Assembly (NCBI RefSeq): GCF_002878395.1 | Contig: NC_061114.1 | Location: 144,123,167-144,187,166, forward strand | Source: Capsicum annuum | Taxonomy: Eukaryota; Streptophyta; Magnoliopsida; Solanales; Solanaceae | Direction of reading: 5' to 3' | Length of the DNA stretch: 64,000 bases | Shown here: piece after piece, positions 12,501 through 24,850 of the stretch | Position numbering within the stretch: the stretch's first letter is position 1 | Layout: every line of letters begins with the position of its first letter | Notes under the pieces: generated by a model | Told to the model about the DNA's origin: nothing | Databases searched by the model: none | Seen by the model: the letters and a program-made list of their open reading frames with translations, nothing else | Position numbers and translations under genes: made by a program

Positions 12501-13581
12501 GCTGGGGATGGTTATGCTGACTCTGTGAACCAAACTAAGGACACTGTCCGACTCTGTGTCCAGGATTTGCCACATCTGAAACACACATCACTGCAACTTT
12601 ATACATATCCAAGTGGATTCTGCCATAATTTTAGAAAAGGGAATTGGTTCGGGCAGTACTAACACTGCCCTGAGATTTAGGGCCTGATTTTTTGTCTCAG
12701 TTGCCATATCTAAATTTTGGCACTGGAGCACCTGATGAGGAAGGAGCTGGAAGTAAGGATTTCAGGTAGAAATAAGAATGGTTCCCACCCTCTAACTTAG
12801 ACTGAGCAAAATTAAAAGTACCATTTCTCGCCCTTTTGTTCTCTCTTTCCTTCTCTTTATTATTGACCTACTATATCTGCTGAGCATGCACCATTAGCCT
12901 GGCTATGTCCATCTCCTTAATAAGCATACGGTCCTACACTCCTTGACAATGTTGGATGATACTCCTGATACGAACTTACTCATCTTTACTCTGCTATCTG
13001 GTATAATATACAGGGCATAGCTGGCTAACTGAGTAAACTTGAGAGAATACTCCTGCACTATCATATTGCCCTGCTTCAAGTTTACAAAACTCTAAAACCT
13101 TTACTTCTCTAAACTCTAGCGGGATGAACCTATCTAGAAAAGCAACTGCAAATTCCTCCCATTCTATGTACCCTATATTTGCGACCATCTCTGCTTTACA
13201 CTATTTGAACCATTAGTGAGCCACATCTTGTAACTGATATGTGACCAACTCAGTGCTCTTAATAGCAGTTACCCCCATGATATTGGTAACCCTCTGCTCC
13301 TGATCAAGAAATCCCCTAGGGTCCATATATAACTTATACCTAGTAAATGATGAAGGGCTTATTTGGGTAAAGTCCCAAATCATGGAAATAGCAGTATTGT
13401 CCATTGGGTTAGCCGAAATCACAGCTGGACTTTTATTCAGGGCTTTCACAAAATGAGCTAGGGAGGTGAAGGATCATCTGAACTCCGCGTGGGAGACATA
13501 ATTTCCCAAAGGATCTAGATGGATGGGCTGAGGTGTAGACTGATATCCCGTTCCCATTCTCTAAGTCCTCTTTGGAGGCAT
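12500..13581 (-). pseudogene. Gag with zinc-knuckle remnant, internal region 2
   Basis: A start codon at 13581 opens 'MPPKRT' and then a TAG. Gag pieces at 13213-13449 (a 'FTQ' segment, 'MGVTAIKSTELVTYQL') and 12994-13188 ('WEEFAVAFLDRFIP') match the plant retrotransposon Gag core. A zinc knuckle near 12550-12600 keeps the first and last Cys and the His, but small insertions shift its frame. There is clear nucleotide similarity to the gag of unit 1. Confidence 0.84.
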
Positions 13582-13788
13582 ATTCTGTAAATAGAAGAGA
13601 AGTTAAGATTAGAAAGAGAGTATAGCTGGAGATTATGCTCACTCACACGATATGAATAATGAAATAAAGGAAACTTTTCCTAAAATATCTCATAGCGTTT
13701 TTTCCATAAGTGTGGCACGCAACACACCCATGCACAAGACTCTACTAGATGCGGAATTAAGACTTCCTACGACTCTATTGAACGTTAC

Positions 13789-13800
13789 GCTCTGGTGCCA
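13789..13800 (-). other. Primer binding site, internal region 2
   Basis: The minus strand reads TGGCACCAGAGC, the initiator-Met tRNA complement with two changes from TGGTATCAGAGC. It sits four bases inside the LTR, as in unit 1. Confidence 0.8.
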
Positions 13801-13804
13801 TGTT

Positions 13805-16332
13805 TGTAATGCCCCAACTTTATACCATGGACACTACACGGTGCTCATAATCCCAAAGAACCACAAGCTAACCCATGATTGGTACCTACTACAATAACGA
13901 TATAATAAATATTATAATAATGGCAGAAATTGGAGAAAACATATGCCATAAGGTTCAAATCTATAAATAAATCAAAAAGTGGTATAAAAATACCAAAACT
14001 AAATATAATTATTGAAAAACTAAATTATTTAAAAATACTCTAGTCTTAAAAAGTCTATAACTCTCTGAACTGTGGAGTTGATCGGATAAGCCCCCAACTA
14101 ACTCCGTCTACTAAAATAAAATTAAAGTATTATAAATAATAAGCATGTACTTGAACTATGAGGACTCACCACTACTCTAAAAGCTAAGAATCTGAACTTC
14201 TAAGGGTGCTTTGGGGCTCGTGCATTTGAACTTATGATATAAGACATCATTGCGCAAAGAAAAACATGAGTCAATACTTTAAATATACTAGTATGCTTAG
14301 TGAGTTAACTAAAATGCATGGGTTCATATGCATGAACAATAATAACTGAATAACATAAGTATGACTGAGTAAAAGTATATGTATGAACACATAGATTGTA
14401 ACAGAGATCATGCTAATACTGAGTACTGAATTGGAAAACTGGTACCCAATATCTGGGTTTAAAAATACTGTATTACATATTATCTGAATGACTGTAGCTG
14501 ATAGTTTTGAGTATCATAGAACCATACTGAGTTCCCTACTGTACTAAGTGAACATTTTTTATCGTCCTAAATATGTATAATTGAACCGAGTTCTTTTCTG
14601 AGACTGAGACTGGAACGGAGACTGTGCGAGGTAATTATCTAACTGACATACCTCTTCAATAGTTGATTTGGGCTCCAACCTGACACCCTAGTTGGAAGGG
14701 TGTGAGTACCATGCTACGGGTAAGAATAAGTTGTGAGTTAGCCCTCTCTAACAGGAAGCTCTTTCATCAACCCTCACTGACATGATAACTTGGATAAGAA
14801 ATATCAACCCTTATAATATCTTAGAGAAAGATACCTTAAACTTTACTAGCTACATTGTTCTATAATACAGGTATTGTTACTAAGGGTCAAATCCTCTGCT
14901 CAAAAGAATACCCCTATCCCTGGGTTAACTCGGTGCTGAATCCTTCTCCCAACTGAATAGACACTGAACAGATTTCTAGTCTATACTAGGCTACAATGAA
15001 CAGGTACTCAGATTACTATTTAGCTAAACTGAATTAAGTTCACTAAGTTCCGTTGACTGATGGAACACTACAAAATCTTGTAAACTGACTGAGTTTACTG
15101 AGGTGTATACTGGATACTTAATTAGACTGGACTAATATGGATTCTACTAAGTTTTCCTTAGTTTTATAACTAACTGAGAGTACTACTGATCATGTCATGA
15201 CTAATATTGTTCAAGGACTGACCATGGCTATAGGAAATCAGCTAAATTGTCATGTACAAGTACTCCAGGACTAGGAGATATGGCATAACATAAAACATGT
15301 AAACTATGAACTTTATCATCATTCATACATTGGGGCATTTTGACAAACACTTGCATGATATAACATGTACATAAGCTAAATTGACATGATTTCATTCTCT
15401 TAATAGTTCACATGGACAATTTATCAAGCACTTGGAGAGCATCAAATATGCGCATAGTATTGAACAACAACCGAGCATAATAATTAATCTCTAATTTCAC
15501 AAGTCAAGGGTTTGTTATGGATTCACATGAATCTACACAAATAATGATCAATTTCACATAAGTTACCTTTATATAATCATGAATTAGGAACTTAATCCAA
15601 ATAGCAGTCACGGATCACTTTAATTGCAACAATAGAAATCATAAAATCAATTACTTGAAGTTCATAGGAGATTCTTGGACTCCACGTGTGGAAGGAACCC
15701 ATGCATGAACACTTCATATATCTTTGTTGAAGAATTACTTAAAGTTTATAGTGGAATCTTGAGTTCTTAATTGGAAATTTAAGCACCTAGGATTTTGTTC
15801 TTGAGCTAATTGCACTCCAAAAGGCTTAATTTCATGTTTTTAGGGCTGAAGGACTTTGGAAAAAGACTAAAATACCACCAAGAATGCAGTTTTCTAGTGA
15901 CTGAATATTGGGCTACTGTACCGCAGGTCGACGTGATACGTTGAAGGCATCTATGTGATAGCCAATGCATCGCGCCATATTCGCATCGATTCACAAGAAT
16001 TGCATCCTGGTAGCTGGGGAAAATATTAATCAATGCGATAGTCGACGCGGCATGCCAAGATTGTGTTAATCCACTATTTTAGGGTTCCAAAGGGGCTTCA
16101 AACAAAGTCTAAAAAATCCAAAACTTATCCCAAAAAACCTACGAATATTTCTAATCATGAATCAACCCAAACATCAACATTTAATGGACGTAAAGGTCAT
16201 GAAATAAGTTTTCCAACTTTCTTAGGCTAAAATGACACTAAGTATGTGTTTTTAGCTAAAATATTCTAAGTTTGGGACTCCTTGACAAGTCTAAAGGACT
16301 GAATTAAACTTAGGATTTTTTGGGGTCTTACA
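13805..16332 (-). repeat. Tekay-like LTR B (complete, 2528 bp)
   Basis: It starts tgtaatgccccaac and ends tggggtcttaca. It is collinear with LTRs A and C throughout. CpG-containing words lie at about 15905-16070 (cgcaggtcgacgtg and relatives). It is shared by unit 2 (as 5' LTR) and unit 3 (as 3' LTR). Confidence 0.9.
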
Positions 16333-17159
16333 TTATCACCCCCTTGGGAACAATCATCCTTAAATGAGACTGCCAAGATGGAGAATACTGAGAGGCTAAC
16401 TTACTTAATTGATATGAATATTTGGAACATGACCATATGAATGATAATACTGGTATTCTGAATTATCATACTGAACATGCATATCTAATGCATGGATAGA
16501 GCTAGATATGATTCATAAATGCATGACTGGCATTAATGAAAAACTAAATCTATATACTGAACATGCAATGGGAATTGATACCATGTTTATAACTAAAATT
16601 TGAACATAAAACAGATTAAAATGAAAGAAACAATTATTTTGAGCTGAGTCTGTATTAGCGAAGAATACATGAGGATACATGGTTCGCTTTTCTGCTTCTG
16701 CTTCCAAGTAGCTCCCTTAATGGACAGATTCTGCCAAAAACCTTTAACTAGAGGAACTTCTTTGTTCCTTAGCCAATGATTTTTACTGGGATCTCTTCAT
16801 GAGTGAGACTGAATTGAACATTTATTTTCTCTATAAGGACTACGAATTATAGGTTAACTATGCATTTCATTTGCAAGAAGACATGAAATAATGGATGAAC
16901 TGAAGGTAAGTCGAGCTCGTAAGCTACCCTTTTAAAACGAGACCGATATATTGTGGACTGATTTTCCCTTTCTTTCAAAAATTGTTCTGTCATTTTATAG
17001 GAGAGATCTTCAAGTACACATGGTCACCAATCTCAAACTTAAGATCCTTTCTGCATACGATTTCCATTAGCTCTGAGCTTTTTTAAGCCTTTCACTGATC
17101 AACTAGACCTTCTATAAGGTATCAAAAACCAAGTCAAAATACCATAGATGTACATAGTT
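16333..17159 (-). pseudogene. Truncated internal region 3 (PPT, chromodomain, integrase end)
   Basis: Only 827 bp remain of an internal region that is over 5 kb in the other units. It keeps the PPT (16333-16345), the chromodomain (about 16680-16815) and the integrase C-terminal end. The match to units 1 and 2 stops near 17138, at the equivalent of about 1975 in unit 1. The remaining 20 or so bases before LTR C only loosely resemble the PBS region. So about 4.2 kb (integrase core through gag) has been lost by one internal deletion. Confidence 0.82.
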
Positions 17160-19689
17160 TGTAACACCCCGAGTTTGTACAGTGGATGCTACACGATGCT
17201 TATAATCCCAAAGGACCATAAGCTAACCCATGACTGGTACCTATTGGAATAAATATATAATAAATAGTGTAAGGATTGAAAAATAGGCAAAACATATGCC
17301 ATAAGGTTCAAATCCATAAATAAATTTAAATGCGGTATCAAAATACTAAAAATAAATATAAGTATTGAAAAACTAAATTGTCTAAAAACACTCTAGTCTA
17401 AAAAGTCTCAAACTATCTGAACTGTGGAGTTGATAGAACAAGCTTACAACTAACTCAGTCTTCAAAAATGAAACTAAAGTACTTTATATAATAAGCATGT
17501 CATCAAACTATAAGGACTCACCACTACTCTAAAAGTTGAGAATCTGAACTCCTAAGGGTGCTTTGGGGCTCGTGCATCTAAACCTATTATATAAGATATC
17601 ATAGAACAAAGAAAATCATCTGCCAGTACTTTGAATGTATTTGTATGCTTAGTGATGTAGGCTGAAGTTCATGGGTTCATATGCATAAATAGTAATAACT
17701 GAATAACATGACTTTGACTGGGAAAGAGAATATACATAAACACATATTTTGTAACTGAGATCATGCTAATATTGAATTGGAATACTGAAAACCAATATTT
17801 ATGTTTAGGAATACTATATTACAGATTATCTAAATGATTTTATCCGATAGTTTTGAGAACTGTGGAACCATACTGAGTTTCGTACTGAGCTGAGTGCCCA
17901 TGTCTGATAGTCCTAAATCTGTAGAACTAAACTAAGTTCTATTCTGAGATTGAGACTTGAACTAAGAATGTGGGAGGAAATTATGTAATCGACATTACCC
18001 TTTTCTAGGTTATTTAGGTTCCAACCTATAACCCCAGTTGGAAGGGTGTCAATACTGTACCACGGGTAAGGACAAGCTGTGAGTTAACTCTCTCAGATAG
18101 AAAGCTTTTTCATCAACCCTCGCTGATAGGATAAATCGGATAAGAAGTATCAACCCTCATAATGTTTGGTAGAAAGATACCTCAACCTACACTGGCTACA
18201 TAGTTCTGTAATGAAGGAATTGCTACTAAAAGTCAAACCCTTTGTTGACAGAAATGCCCCCATCCTTGTGTTACGGTGCTGAATCCTACACCCAACTGAA
18301 TAGACACTGAACTGATTTCTAGTCTGTAATAGGATGGAATAAATGGTTACTAAGATTACTATTTAGCTAAACTAAATTGATTTCATAGAGTTCTATTGAC
18401 TAATGAAATACTACAGAATTCCATTAGCTGACTGAGTGTACTGAGGTATGAACATGATACTGAATTAGATTAGACTAATATGGATTCTACTTAGTTTTCT
18501 TGAGTTTGGTACCTGACTGAGAGTACTACTGATCATGTTGTGACTAATACTATTCAATGACTGACCATGGGTCTAGGAAATAAGACTAAATTGTTGGGTA
18601 CAAGTACTCTTAGGACTCGATAGCATAAATTAAGAGACATGGCATAACATGAAACATGTAAACTATGAACTTGATGATCATTCATACGTTGGGGCATTTT
18701 GACAAACAATTGCATGATATAACTTGCGCATAAGCTAACTTGACATGATTTAATTCTCTTTATAGTTCACATGAAAAATTTATCAAACACTTTGTGAGAA
18801 TCGAATATTGACATAGTATTGAACGATAAGTAAGCTTCATAATTCATCACTAATTTCATAAGTCAAGGGTTTGTCAGGGATTCACATGAATCTACACACA
18901 TAATGATCAATTTCACATGAGTTACATATATATAATCATGAATTAGGAACATAATCCAAATAGCAATCATGGATCACATTAATTCCAACCATGGAAATTG
19001 TAAATTCAATTACTTAAAGTTCATGACAGATTCTTGGACACCAAGGGTTGAAGGAACCCCTTGATGAATACTTCACGACCTTTGTTGAAGAATTTCTGAA
19101 AGTTTTTGGTTTAATCTTCAGTTCTTGATTTGAAATTTAAGCACCTAGGGTTTTGTTCTTGAGCTAATTGGACAATGAATAATTATATTTACTCTCCAAA
19201 GGGCTTAATTTCGTCTTTTGGTGGCTGAAGGATGTGGGGAAAAGACCCAAATACCCCCAATAATGTGGTCTTTAAATGACTAAAATTGGGCTACGGATGC
19301 ATCAATGGCATCAATGTGATAGCCAATGCGTCATGCCATATTCATGTTAATTCACTATAATTCGATGATGGTAGCTGGGGAAAATGTTAATCAACGTGAT
19401 AGTCAATGCGGTGTGCCAAAATCAAATTGATCAACTATTTTATGGTTCCAAAGGGGCTTCAAACAAAGTCCAAAAAATCTAAAACTTTTCCGAAAACACC
19501 TACGGACATTCCTGATCATGAATCAACCTAAACATCAACATTTAATGGATGTAAAGGTAGAGAAATAAGGTTTCCAACCTTTATAGTCTAAAATGACACT
19601 AAGAGTACTTACCTAAAATATTCTAAGTCTGGGACCCATTGATAAGCCTAAAGGACTAAATTAAGCTTAGAATTTTGCAGGGTCTTACA
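17160..19689 (-). repeat. Tekay-like LTR C (complete, 2530 bp), right end of array
   Basis: It starts tgtaacaccccgag and ends gcagggtcttaca. CpG-containing words lie at about 19265-19435. The sequence to its right is a gag fragment, so this is the outer border of the array. The 5 bases after it (ccatt) would be the right target-site duplication; the left partner is outside the window. Confidence 0.9.
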
Positions 19690-20330
19690 CCATTACTATG
19701 GCAAGGATGATTATTATAACTGGGTTGATCCCCATCAGTAAGATTAAGTGTGGGATAAATGATTCTAATAGACAGACCTTGATGTTAATAAGACTGGCAT
19801 GGAGGGTACCTACCATGATAACGTCCGCCTCATAACCATGAGCTACTTTGGCTCCAACTGAAACTACCCAAATAACACAACCTCTTTCTACTACCCCCTT
19901 GGGCCTCTTAATGAATCTCCTCCATATTATGGGTATGATAAAAATATAATAAAGGATCTATTAGTGGAAACCATGTATCGAGTAGCTATGCAAAGAGAAA
20001 TTCTCAATCCCAAAACAAAGCACCAAATCCACTCATACTTATTCAACAAAAGAGATGTAGCAAGCCCTACCAACTCATGAAATCGATCCTCATACTCTAG
20101 AAAAATCATAAAACCCTACTATAATCTTGACAAATAATATCTTAGGTTCTCTAAGCATAGTTATCTTTCCTTAGATTCTCAAAAAAGACTGGTCAAAAAC
20201 TCATAAACTATAGAAATAGAGTCAAACAATAGACTCTTTACACTAATATCAAAAATATTAGCTAATAAGACACCTAACCCCTAGAAATAAGTCAAATGGC
20301 CCAAATATAAGAAATAATCCTTGTTAACTC
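19690..20330 (-). pseudogene. Gag fragment of another chromovirus
   Basis: The open piece 19927-20109 (minus) contains 'EYEDRFHELVGLATS' and 'CIATRYMVSTNRSF', the central Gag core of plant gypsy elements. Weaker similarity extends upstream on the minus strand to about 20330. Downstream it is cut off by the Tekay-like array at 19690. It resembles the gag at 29067-29962 in type but is not the same segment. Confidence 0.72.
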
Positions 20331-20659
20331 ACAGCTAATAGAAGTCTACAATATAGTCGGGGTTCTATCAAGCATGGCTAAGGCAACAGTCTTGGTAAAA
20401 CAATCCTATACTATGCGATAGCGGGCTAACCAGACCATGAAGTGGGGCATAATAAATAAACTCATTTAATAAGTTGATCCTGAATCAAATAAAGAAAAAC
20501 CTAACTAATAATACACAAAGATCATACTTCTGATAATTGGATCTGTAGAATCAGCTTGGGCCAAGCACGTAAAACATAAAACTCACCATACCTTCCAAAT
20601 TGCTGGGCTACTAACCGGTCTTCTATCATACCTGATAGAGAACCACTGCAAGCACCCTA
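20331..20659. other. Unassigned spacer before element X
   Basis: No coding motif, LTR border or repeat was recognised. It may be the 5' part of the gag-bearing element to its left, since it lies upstream on that strand. Confidence 0.4.
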
Positions 20660-23116
20660 GGTAAAATACCCTAAATTTAGACCTTTAGAAAAATCTCCAA
20701 TATTTGAGACTTTTGGAAGGTTACGACTCATGGGTACTAGTTGTACCCTAGAATACGATTTGGTATCCCTCCGTTATATACTAGGAAGTGTGCTTTAGTT
20801 TATTTTTCATTCCATATATGACTCAACAGCATACTAGTCATATGGTAGGATACGAGCTGTATTAGGCCAAGTCATATGATGTTTATTGATTAGCCTTATT
20901 GAATCTATCCAAGGTGAAATTTTAGTATACCAAGTGTACCTTAATGTATGAGTGAGGCATGTATGGCTTTATGATGACCAGTGTTAGGGTTGTTGGTGAG
21001 GTGTAGGGTATGAGTTAGAGTCCCACTCGTGCCTAGGATATTACTAAGATGGTGGTTGTACCCTTATGCGTGCTTGTTTTCAAATTTTAAACTGAGGGCT
21101 TGTTAGACATTTACCACCCCAAGAACCTCAAGTACACAAACTATATAAAAATTTTTAGCCCTTCATAACACTTATTTGGTGGATCAAACATTCCAAATAC
21201 TCTCTCAAACGTACTCCTAAAGAATGGAGTCAAGGGTTTCTATAAGTGTTCTTTAAAGGGCTCAAGAGTCAAGTTTCCTTCCATGGATCTTATTGTATAA
21301 GGCTAGTACTCCACCCTCATTATTTGTTACAACTAAAAATCATGATTTAATGTGTTTAAACCTTGATTGCAAATCATAAATGGTGGTTCTGAAAAAGCAA
21401 TGTTGAGGGTTTTAATCCATATTGATATGTATTTTTAATCCTGGTTTAAATTATGTTTTCACATATTTTTGGTAATTCTTTGAACATATGGGTGTGTGTT
21501 GGTTGTGGTTTATCAAAAGGGGCATAGGTAACCCAAAAATTAATGGCTTGTGCTTTGGTTTTGGAGTTGGTAAAGGTGTTCCCTAAACACCTTTGATAAA
21601 ATGCCTATGGGAATATTGTTAATATTTTGTTGAACTTTTACTGCAACTATTGCATTGTATGGTTTGGTAATGGAACCCTAAATTAGTTTGCATTGGTTTA
21701 AATGATTTTGAAATGGACTTAAATAGTTTTGAATGGTATGATTGATTTAGAACGGTTAAATGCTAATCCCTTGGTGGCTACAAAATTATTTTGAATGAAA
21801 ACCATGCCATGTACATGGGAATCCCCTAACTGAACAAAATAATGAAATTGGTTTGAATGATGAACTTCTTGTGCGGTAAAATGGAATCCCCTAAGCAAAC
21901 ATTAATATTAGAATACTAGTGGGGTAAATGGGAGTACCCCAAGATAGCCTAATACTGATGTACTTACAAGTACATTGGAATCAACCAAGTAAACAAAATA
22001 ATGTAACCTATGGGATATATGCGAATCCCCTAAAGTTGGCTAAGGACATTCTTTGCAAGCTATAATTGGTATGATGATCCACTACTTATAGCCTTGGTTA
22101 ATAATAAATGGAATGATGGTTTGTTTGTGTGGCAATGGTTTTAATTAAGCAAAAATGGTAGGGTGTGATAGCTAATTGTGATGGTGTGAGTCCAGAGAAT
22201 AGAAATTGTAAACTCATGTTTGCCAACATAAGGATCGGGCATGGCAACCCTATACTTCAGGGGCCACAGAAATCCTCTAACACATGTATATATGTATCAT
22301 GGTGTGCAAAGGTTACAGGGAATTACCTACTCCTATGGTATCTCTGGTTCATGGGGCTACATGCATCAGGGCATGTCTTTCGTGCGTGGGTTATGATGGT
22401 TAAGCTACACATACCCTGGTTAACTATTTTAAAAAAAAAGGTTAAACCCAGTTAGCTTTCTTGGAATGGTTATATATATGTATGGATATGAATTCATATA
22501 GTTGGTTTACTTGGTTTTAAAGAATTGAATTATTTTATCCTTATCCTGAGTATGCACTAGCAATTACATGCTAAACCATCTTCGGGCAGCTGTATCCCTA
22601 TGTGATACAGGAATTGGCCATAGAACTCCCCTTACTCATTGATCAAATTCGAGAACAATCATTTTTGAATTAAAGTGTAAAGCTTCCATAGTTTGAAAGG
22701 CATCTATTTTAGGTCATGGATTACTTTTTATACTTTGTATTTTATAGACTTTGGTTTTTTGCTATGGTCGGGGGCATGTCCCGACTAGATACTTTTTGGT
22801 TTGGTTTAGGGGCTTTATATGGACAGGATTGGACTTGGATATGGAATGGTTGTGATATATTTTTATTTATATACATTGGGTTATCATTTTGTTTTGGTTG
22901 GTTGGTTATTGGAGGGGCTGATTTGGTTTGATAATTCTCGAATATAGACTCATCCAAAAGTCATCACATTATTAAATGTGTTATCTTGTTATATGTTTGG
23001 AATTTATCTGACATAGGATATATATTGGTTAATTGGGTTGGATATCCGGGGCGGTCTCCAGTACTGATTGGACTTGAGATGCTTATTATGACAAGGCTTC
23101 GGTTTGGGTCATGTAA
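20660..23116 (+). repeat. X 5' LTR
   Basis: It aligns end to end with 26772-29066 and 37812-40301. The start is degenerate (ggtaaaatacccta against cgaaacacccta in the other copies) and the end reads tcatgtaa against tgtca. The middle (21800-22340) contains degenerate units around gggaatcccct. Overlapping open frames at 22716-22957 on both strands have no known motif and are treated as chance. Confidence 0.85.
21810..22030 (+). repeat. Degenerate LTR-internal tandem units (gggaatcccc core), X1
   Basis: Five or so units spaced about 45-60 bp, each with a near-palindromic core related to gggaatcccctaag, occur near 21820, 21880, 21928, 21972 and 22017. Two further isolated units follow near 22267 and 22320. 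The same array is present in the other two X LTRs. Confidence 0.7.
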
Positions 23117-23119
23117 AGT

Positions 23120-23134
23120 TGGTATTTTAGCCTA
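23120..23134 (+). other. X primer binding site
   Basis: tggtattttagccta lies three bases inside the LTR end. It resembles the initiator-Met tRNA complement (tggtatcagagccta) with three changes. This fixes the plus orientation and the LTR end at 23116. Confidence 0.75.
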
Positions 23135-23512
23135 GGTTTTGGTGTTAGGGGGTGTCCACAAGGCCTTGTTGAGTAGATTCTAGCTTATGGGTGTGTTGTG
23201 CACCATACTTATAATCATGAAGCTATGAGACAACTAGGAATGTTTCACTTTCTTATTATATTTTTAGGCTATGGAGTCTAAGGTCTTGAATCCTCCCTTA
23301 AATCTTCTTTGGTTCTCTGTTTAGATCATTTCCTCTCAACGATCTAAAGTTTGTGGAAAATCACCCATCCTACTCGAGGACAACATAGATGGATCTAGTC
23401 AAACTTATAGGCAAAAATCTGGTCTAGGGTCACAATTTCTGATTTTTCTCATAGAGTTCACTAGTATTTATTAAACCTACATCAAAAGGTTGAAGTCATG
23501 TTCAATTACTTC

Positions 23513-23612
23513 AAGGAGAGTTACCAATGCCGAGTTTTGACATTCTATTTATCTATTGACAAGGAGAGTTAACCAATGCCGAGTTACGGTGTTCTATTTA
23601 TCTATTGACCCA
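23513..23612 (+). repeat. 50-bp tandem duplication in X leader/gag
   Basis: Two adjacent copies start caaggagagtta(a)ccaatgcc and end ttctatttatctattgac, differing at only a few positions. No second copy of this part of X exists in the window to show whether it is ancestral. Confidence 0.75.
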
Positions 23613-23929
23613 GATAGTGACATCTCTATCATGCCAGTCTAATCCTCTTGGTACACAAGAAAACAAGGTAAGTCAAGATATAAGCAGGGTAAGAGGTCTT
23701 AATTTTTTAAATAGTAAAGGCCAATAGTATAGAGGTATGTATTCTAAGTGGTAGAGTTAGGTGGGTCCTAACTCATGTTCTATGGCTAGTGCTCCCTACC
23801 CAAAGTCATTGAGAGATGAATATTTTTAGATTTGTAATTCTTCTAGGGAACAAGGTGCCCAATCGAGCATTGATAGAGCCCAGTCCTTATCATTTTATCC
23901 TCATTGTATATTTTATGGTTGGTCACACC

Positions 23930-24010
23930 ATGGATATTGCATGAAAGGTAAGAATTATTATTTTAATTATGGTTAGATAGGTCATATGAAATAGGAGGAT
24001 CCTATAATCA
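23930..24010 (+). pseudogene. X gag zinc-knuckle remnant
   Basis: Codons at 23959-24000 read Y-F-N-Y-G-stop-I-G-H-M-K-stop, which matches CFNCGQIGHMK with both Cys codons changed TGT to TAT and the Gln codon CAG to TAG. A CCHC knuckle binds RNA during packaging; this one has lost its metal ligands. The rest of gag upstream (23280-23930) is too degraded to read with confidence. Confidence 0.72.
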
Positions 24011-24179
24011 CTATCTTATGTAAAAATAGGATGACAGTTACTGCTTCTCTAACTCCAGCACCAAGGGATGTTTCTTTTGGCTTCGACACTAATTAGGCTC
24101 ATCTCAATACTCTCACTTTCCTTCAAGAGTCTGAGGCATCTCCTAATTCTGACACTTGTATGTTGGAAACACTTTCCTT

Positions 24180-24545
24180 CCCTTGATGTGGATTTCTTTA
24201 CTTGGCATTGGGTCTCCTTTCTATGATGTGACCCAATTTATAGGTGGGTATTTTTGTTTTGGTCCTAATGTTATTTGGACTCTTTTTTTCTACCCCGATA
24301 AGTAACTCAATAATTGCTAAAATATTTATAAGGGGGTCTGTAGTATCTTTTAGTGGTAAGGAATCTATGGTGAAATAGTTTGACTCAAATATAATAGATT
24401 TTGATATCATTCAGGGCATGAATTGGTTTCACTCTTACTATGCATCATTAGATTATCGTAACCATAAGGTTATGTTTAGATTCCTTGGTGAGTCAGTTAT
24501 TGGGTGGGAGGATGATTCCCTAGCTCTTAAAGGGAAGGTTACATA
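24180..24545 (+). pseudogene. X aspartic protease, C-terminal part
   Basis: The plus-strand frame gives 'SFSGKESMVK', a stop, then 'DFDIIQGMNWFHSYYASLDY' and 'KVMFRFLGES'. This is the well-known 'VDFDVILGMDWL-ASIDC' end of the plant chromovirus protease. The catalytic DSG region upstream is not readable. Confidence 0.82.
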
Positions 24546-24850
24546 ATATCTTAGATCTTAGAGGTTAATCTCCAAAGGGGTGACTCTATTAGTGTTTGGT
24601 TCAAGATAAAGATACTAACTCGAAAGGTCCTTCTTTGCATTCAGTTTTGATGGTGAATGAGTTTCTTGATGGCTCTCATGGTGTCCTTCTAATAGTGATA
24701 TTGAGTTGTGGATTGGTGTTGTTTCAGACACTTGTCCAATTTCTATTCTTTCTTTATAGAATGGTTCTGGTTGAGTTAGAGAAACTCAAGGAGTAATTAA
24801 ATAATAAATTAGATAAAGGTTCTATCTATCCTAGTATTTCTATGTGGAGT
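24546..24850 (+). pseudogene. X protease-RT linker and first residues of RT
   Basis: The open frame 24596-24796 has 'VQDKDTNSKGPSLHSV' (linker) and, after a frame change, 'YRMVLVELEKLKE', a stop where Gln is usual, then a 'LDKGSIYPSIS' segment. These match the start of RT ('YRMAP-ELKELKEQL..LLDKGFIRPS'). The match ends near 24850, before the catalytic motifs. Confidence 0.8.

Larger units (their letters stand above)
1..19689 (-). mobile_element. Tandem array of a Tekay/Del-like Ty3-gypsy chromovirus
   Basis: Four copies of the same LTR (the leftmost cut by the window edge) alternate with three internal regions, all on the minus strand. Each complete LTR starts, in plus coordinates, with tgtaa(c/t)(a/g)cccc and ends with ggtcttaca. 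The three complete LTRs are 2526, 2528 and 2530 bp, so their boundaries are well fixed. Each internal region starts at a PPT beside the left LTR; the first two end at a PBS beside the right LTR. Neighbouring units share one LTR instead of having two each. LTR copies and internal copies differ visibly from one another, so the array is old. Its right end cuts into an unrelated gag fragment at 19689/19690; its left end lies outside the window. Confidence 0.9.

Noticed and set aside
22716..22957. Overlapping 71-residue frames on both strands
   Set aside because: They lie inside the X LTR, do not persist in copies X2 and X3, and show no known domain.
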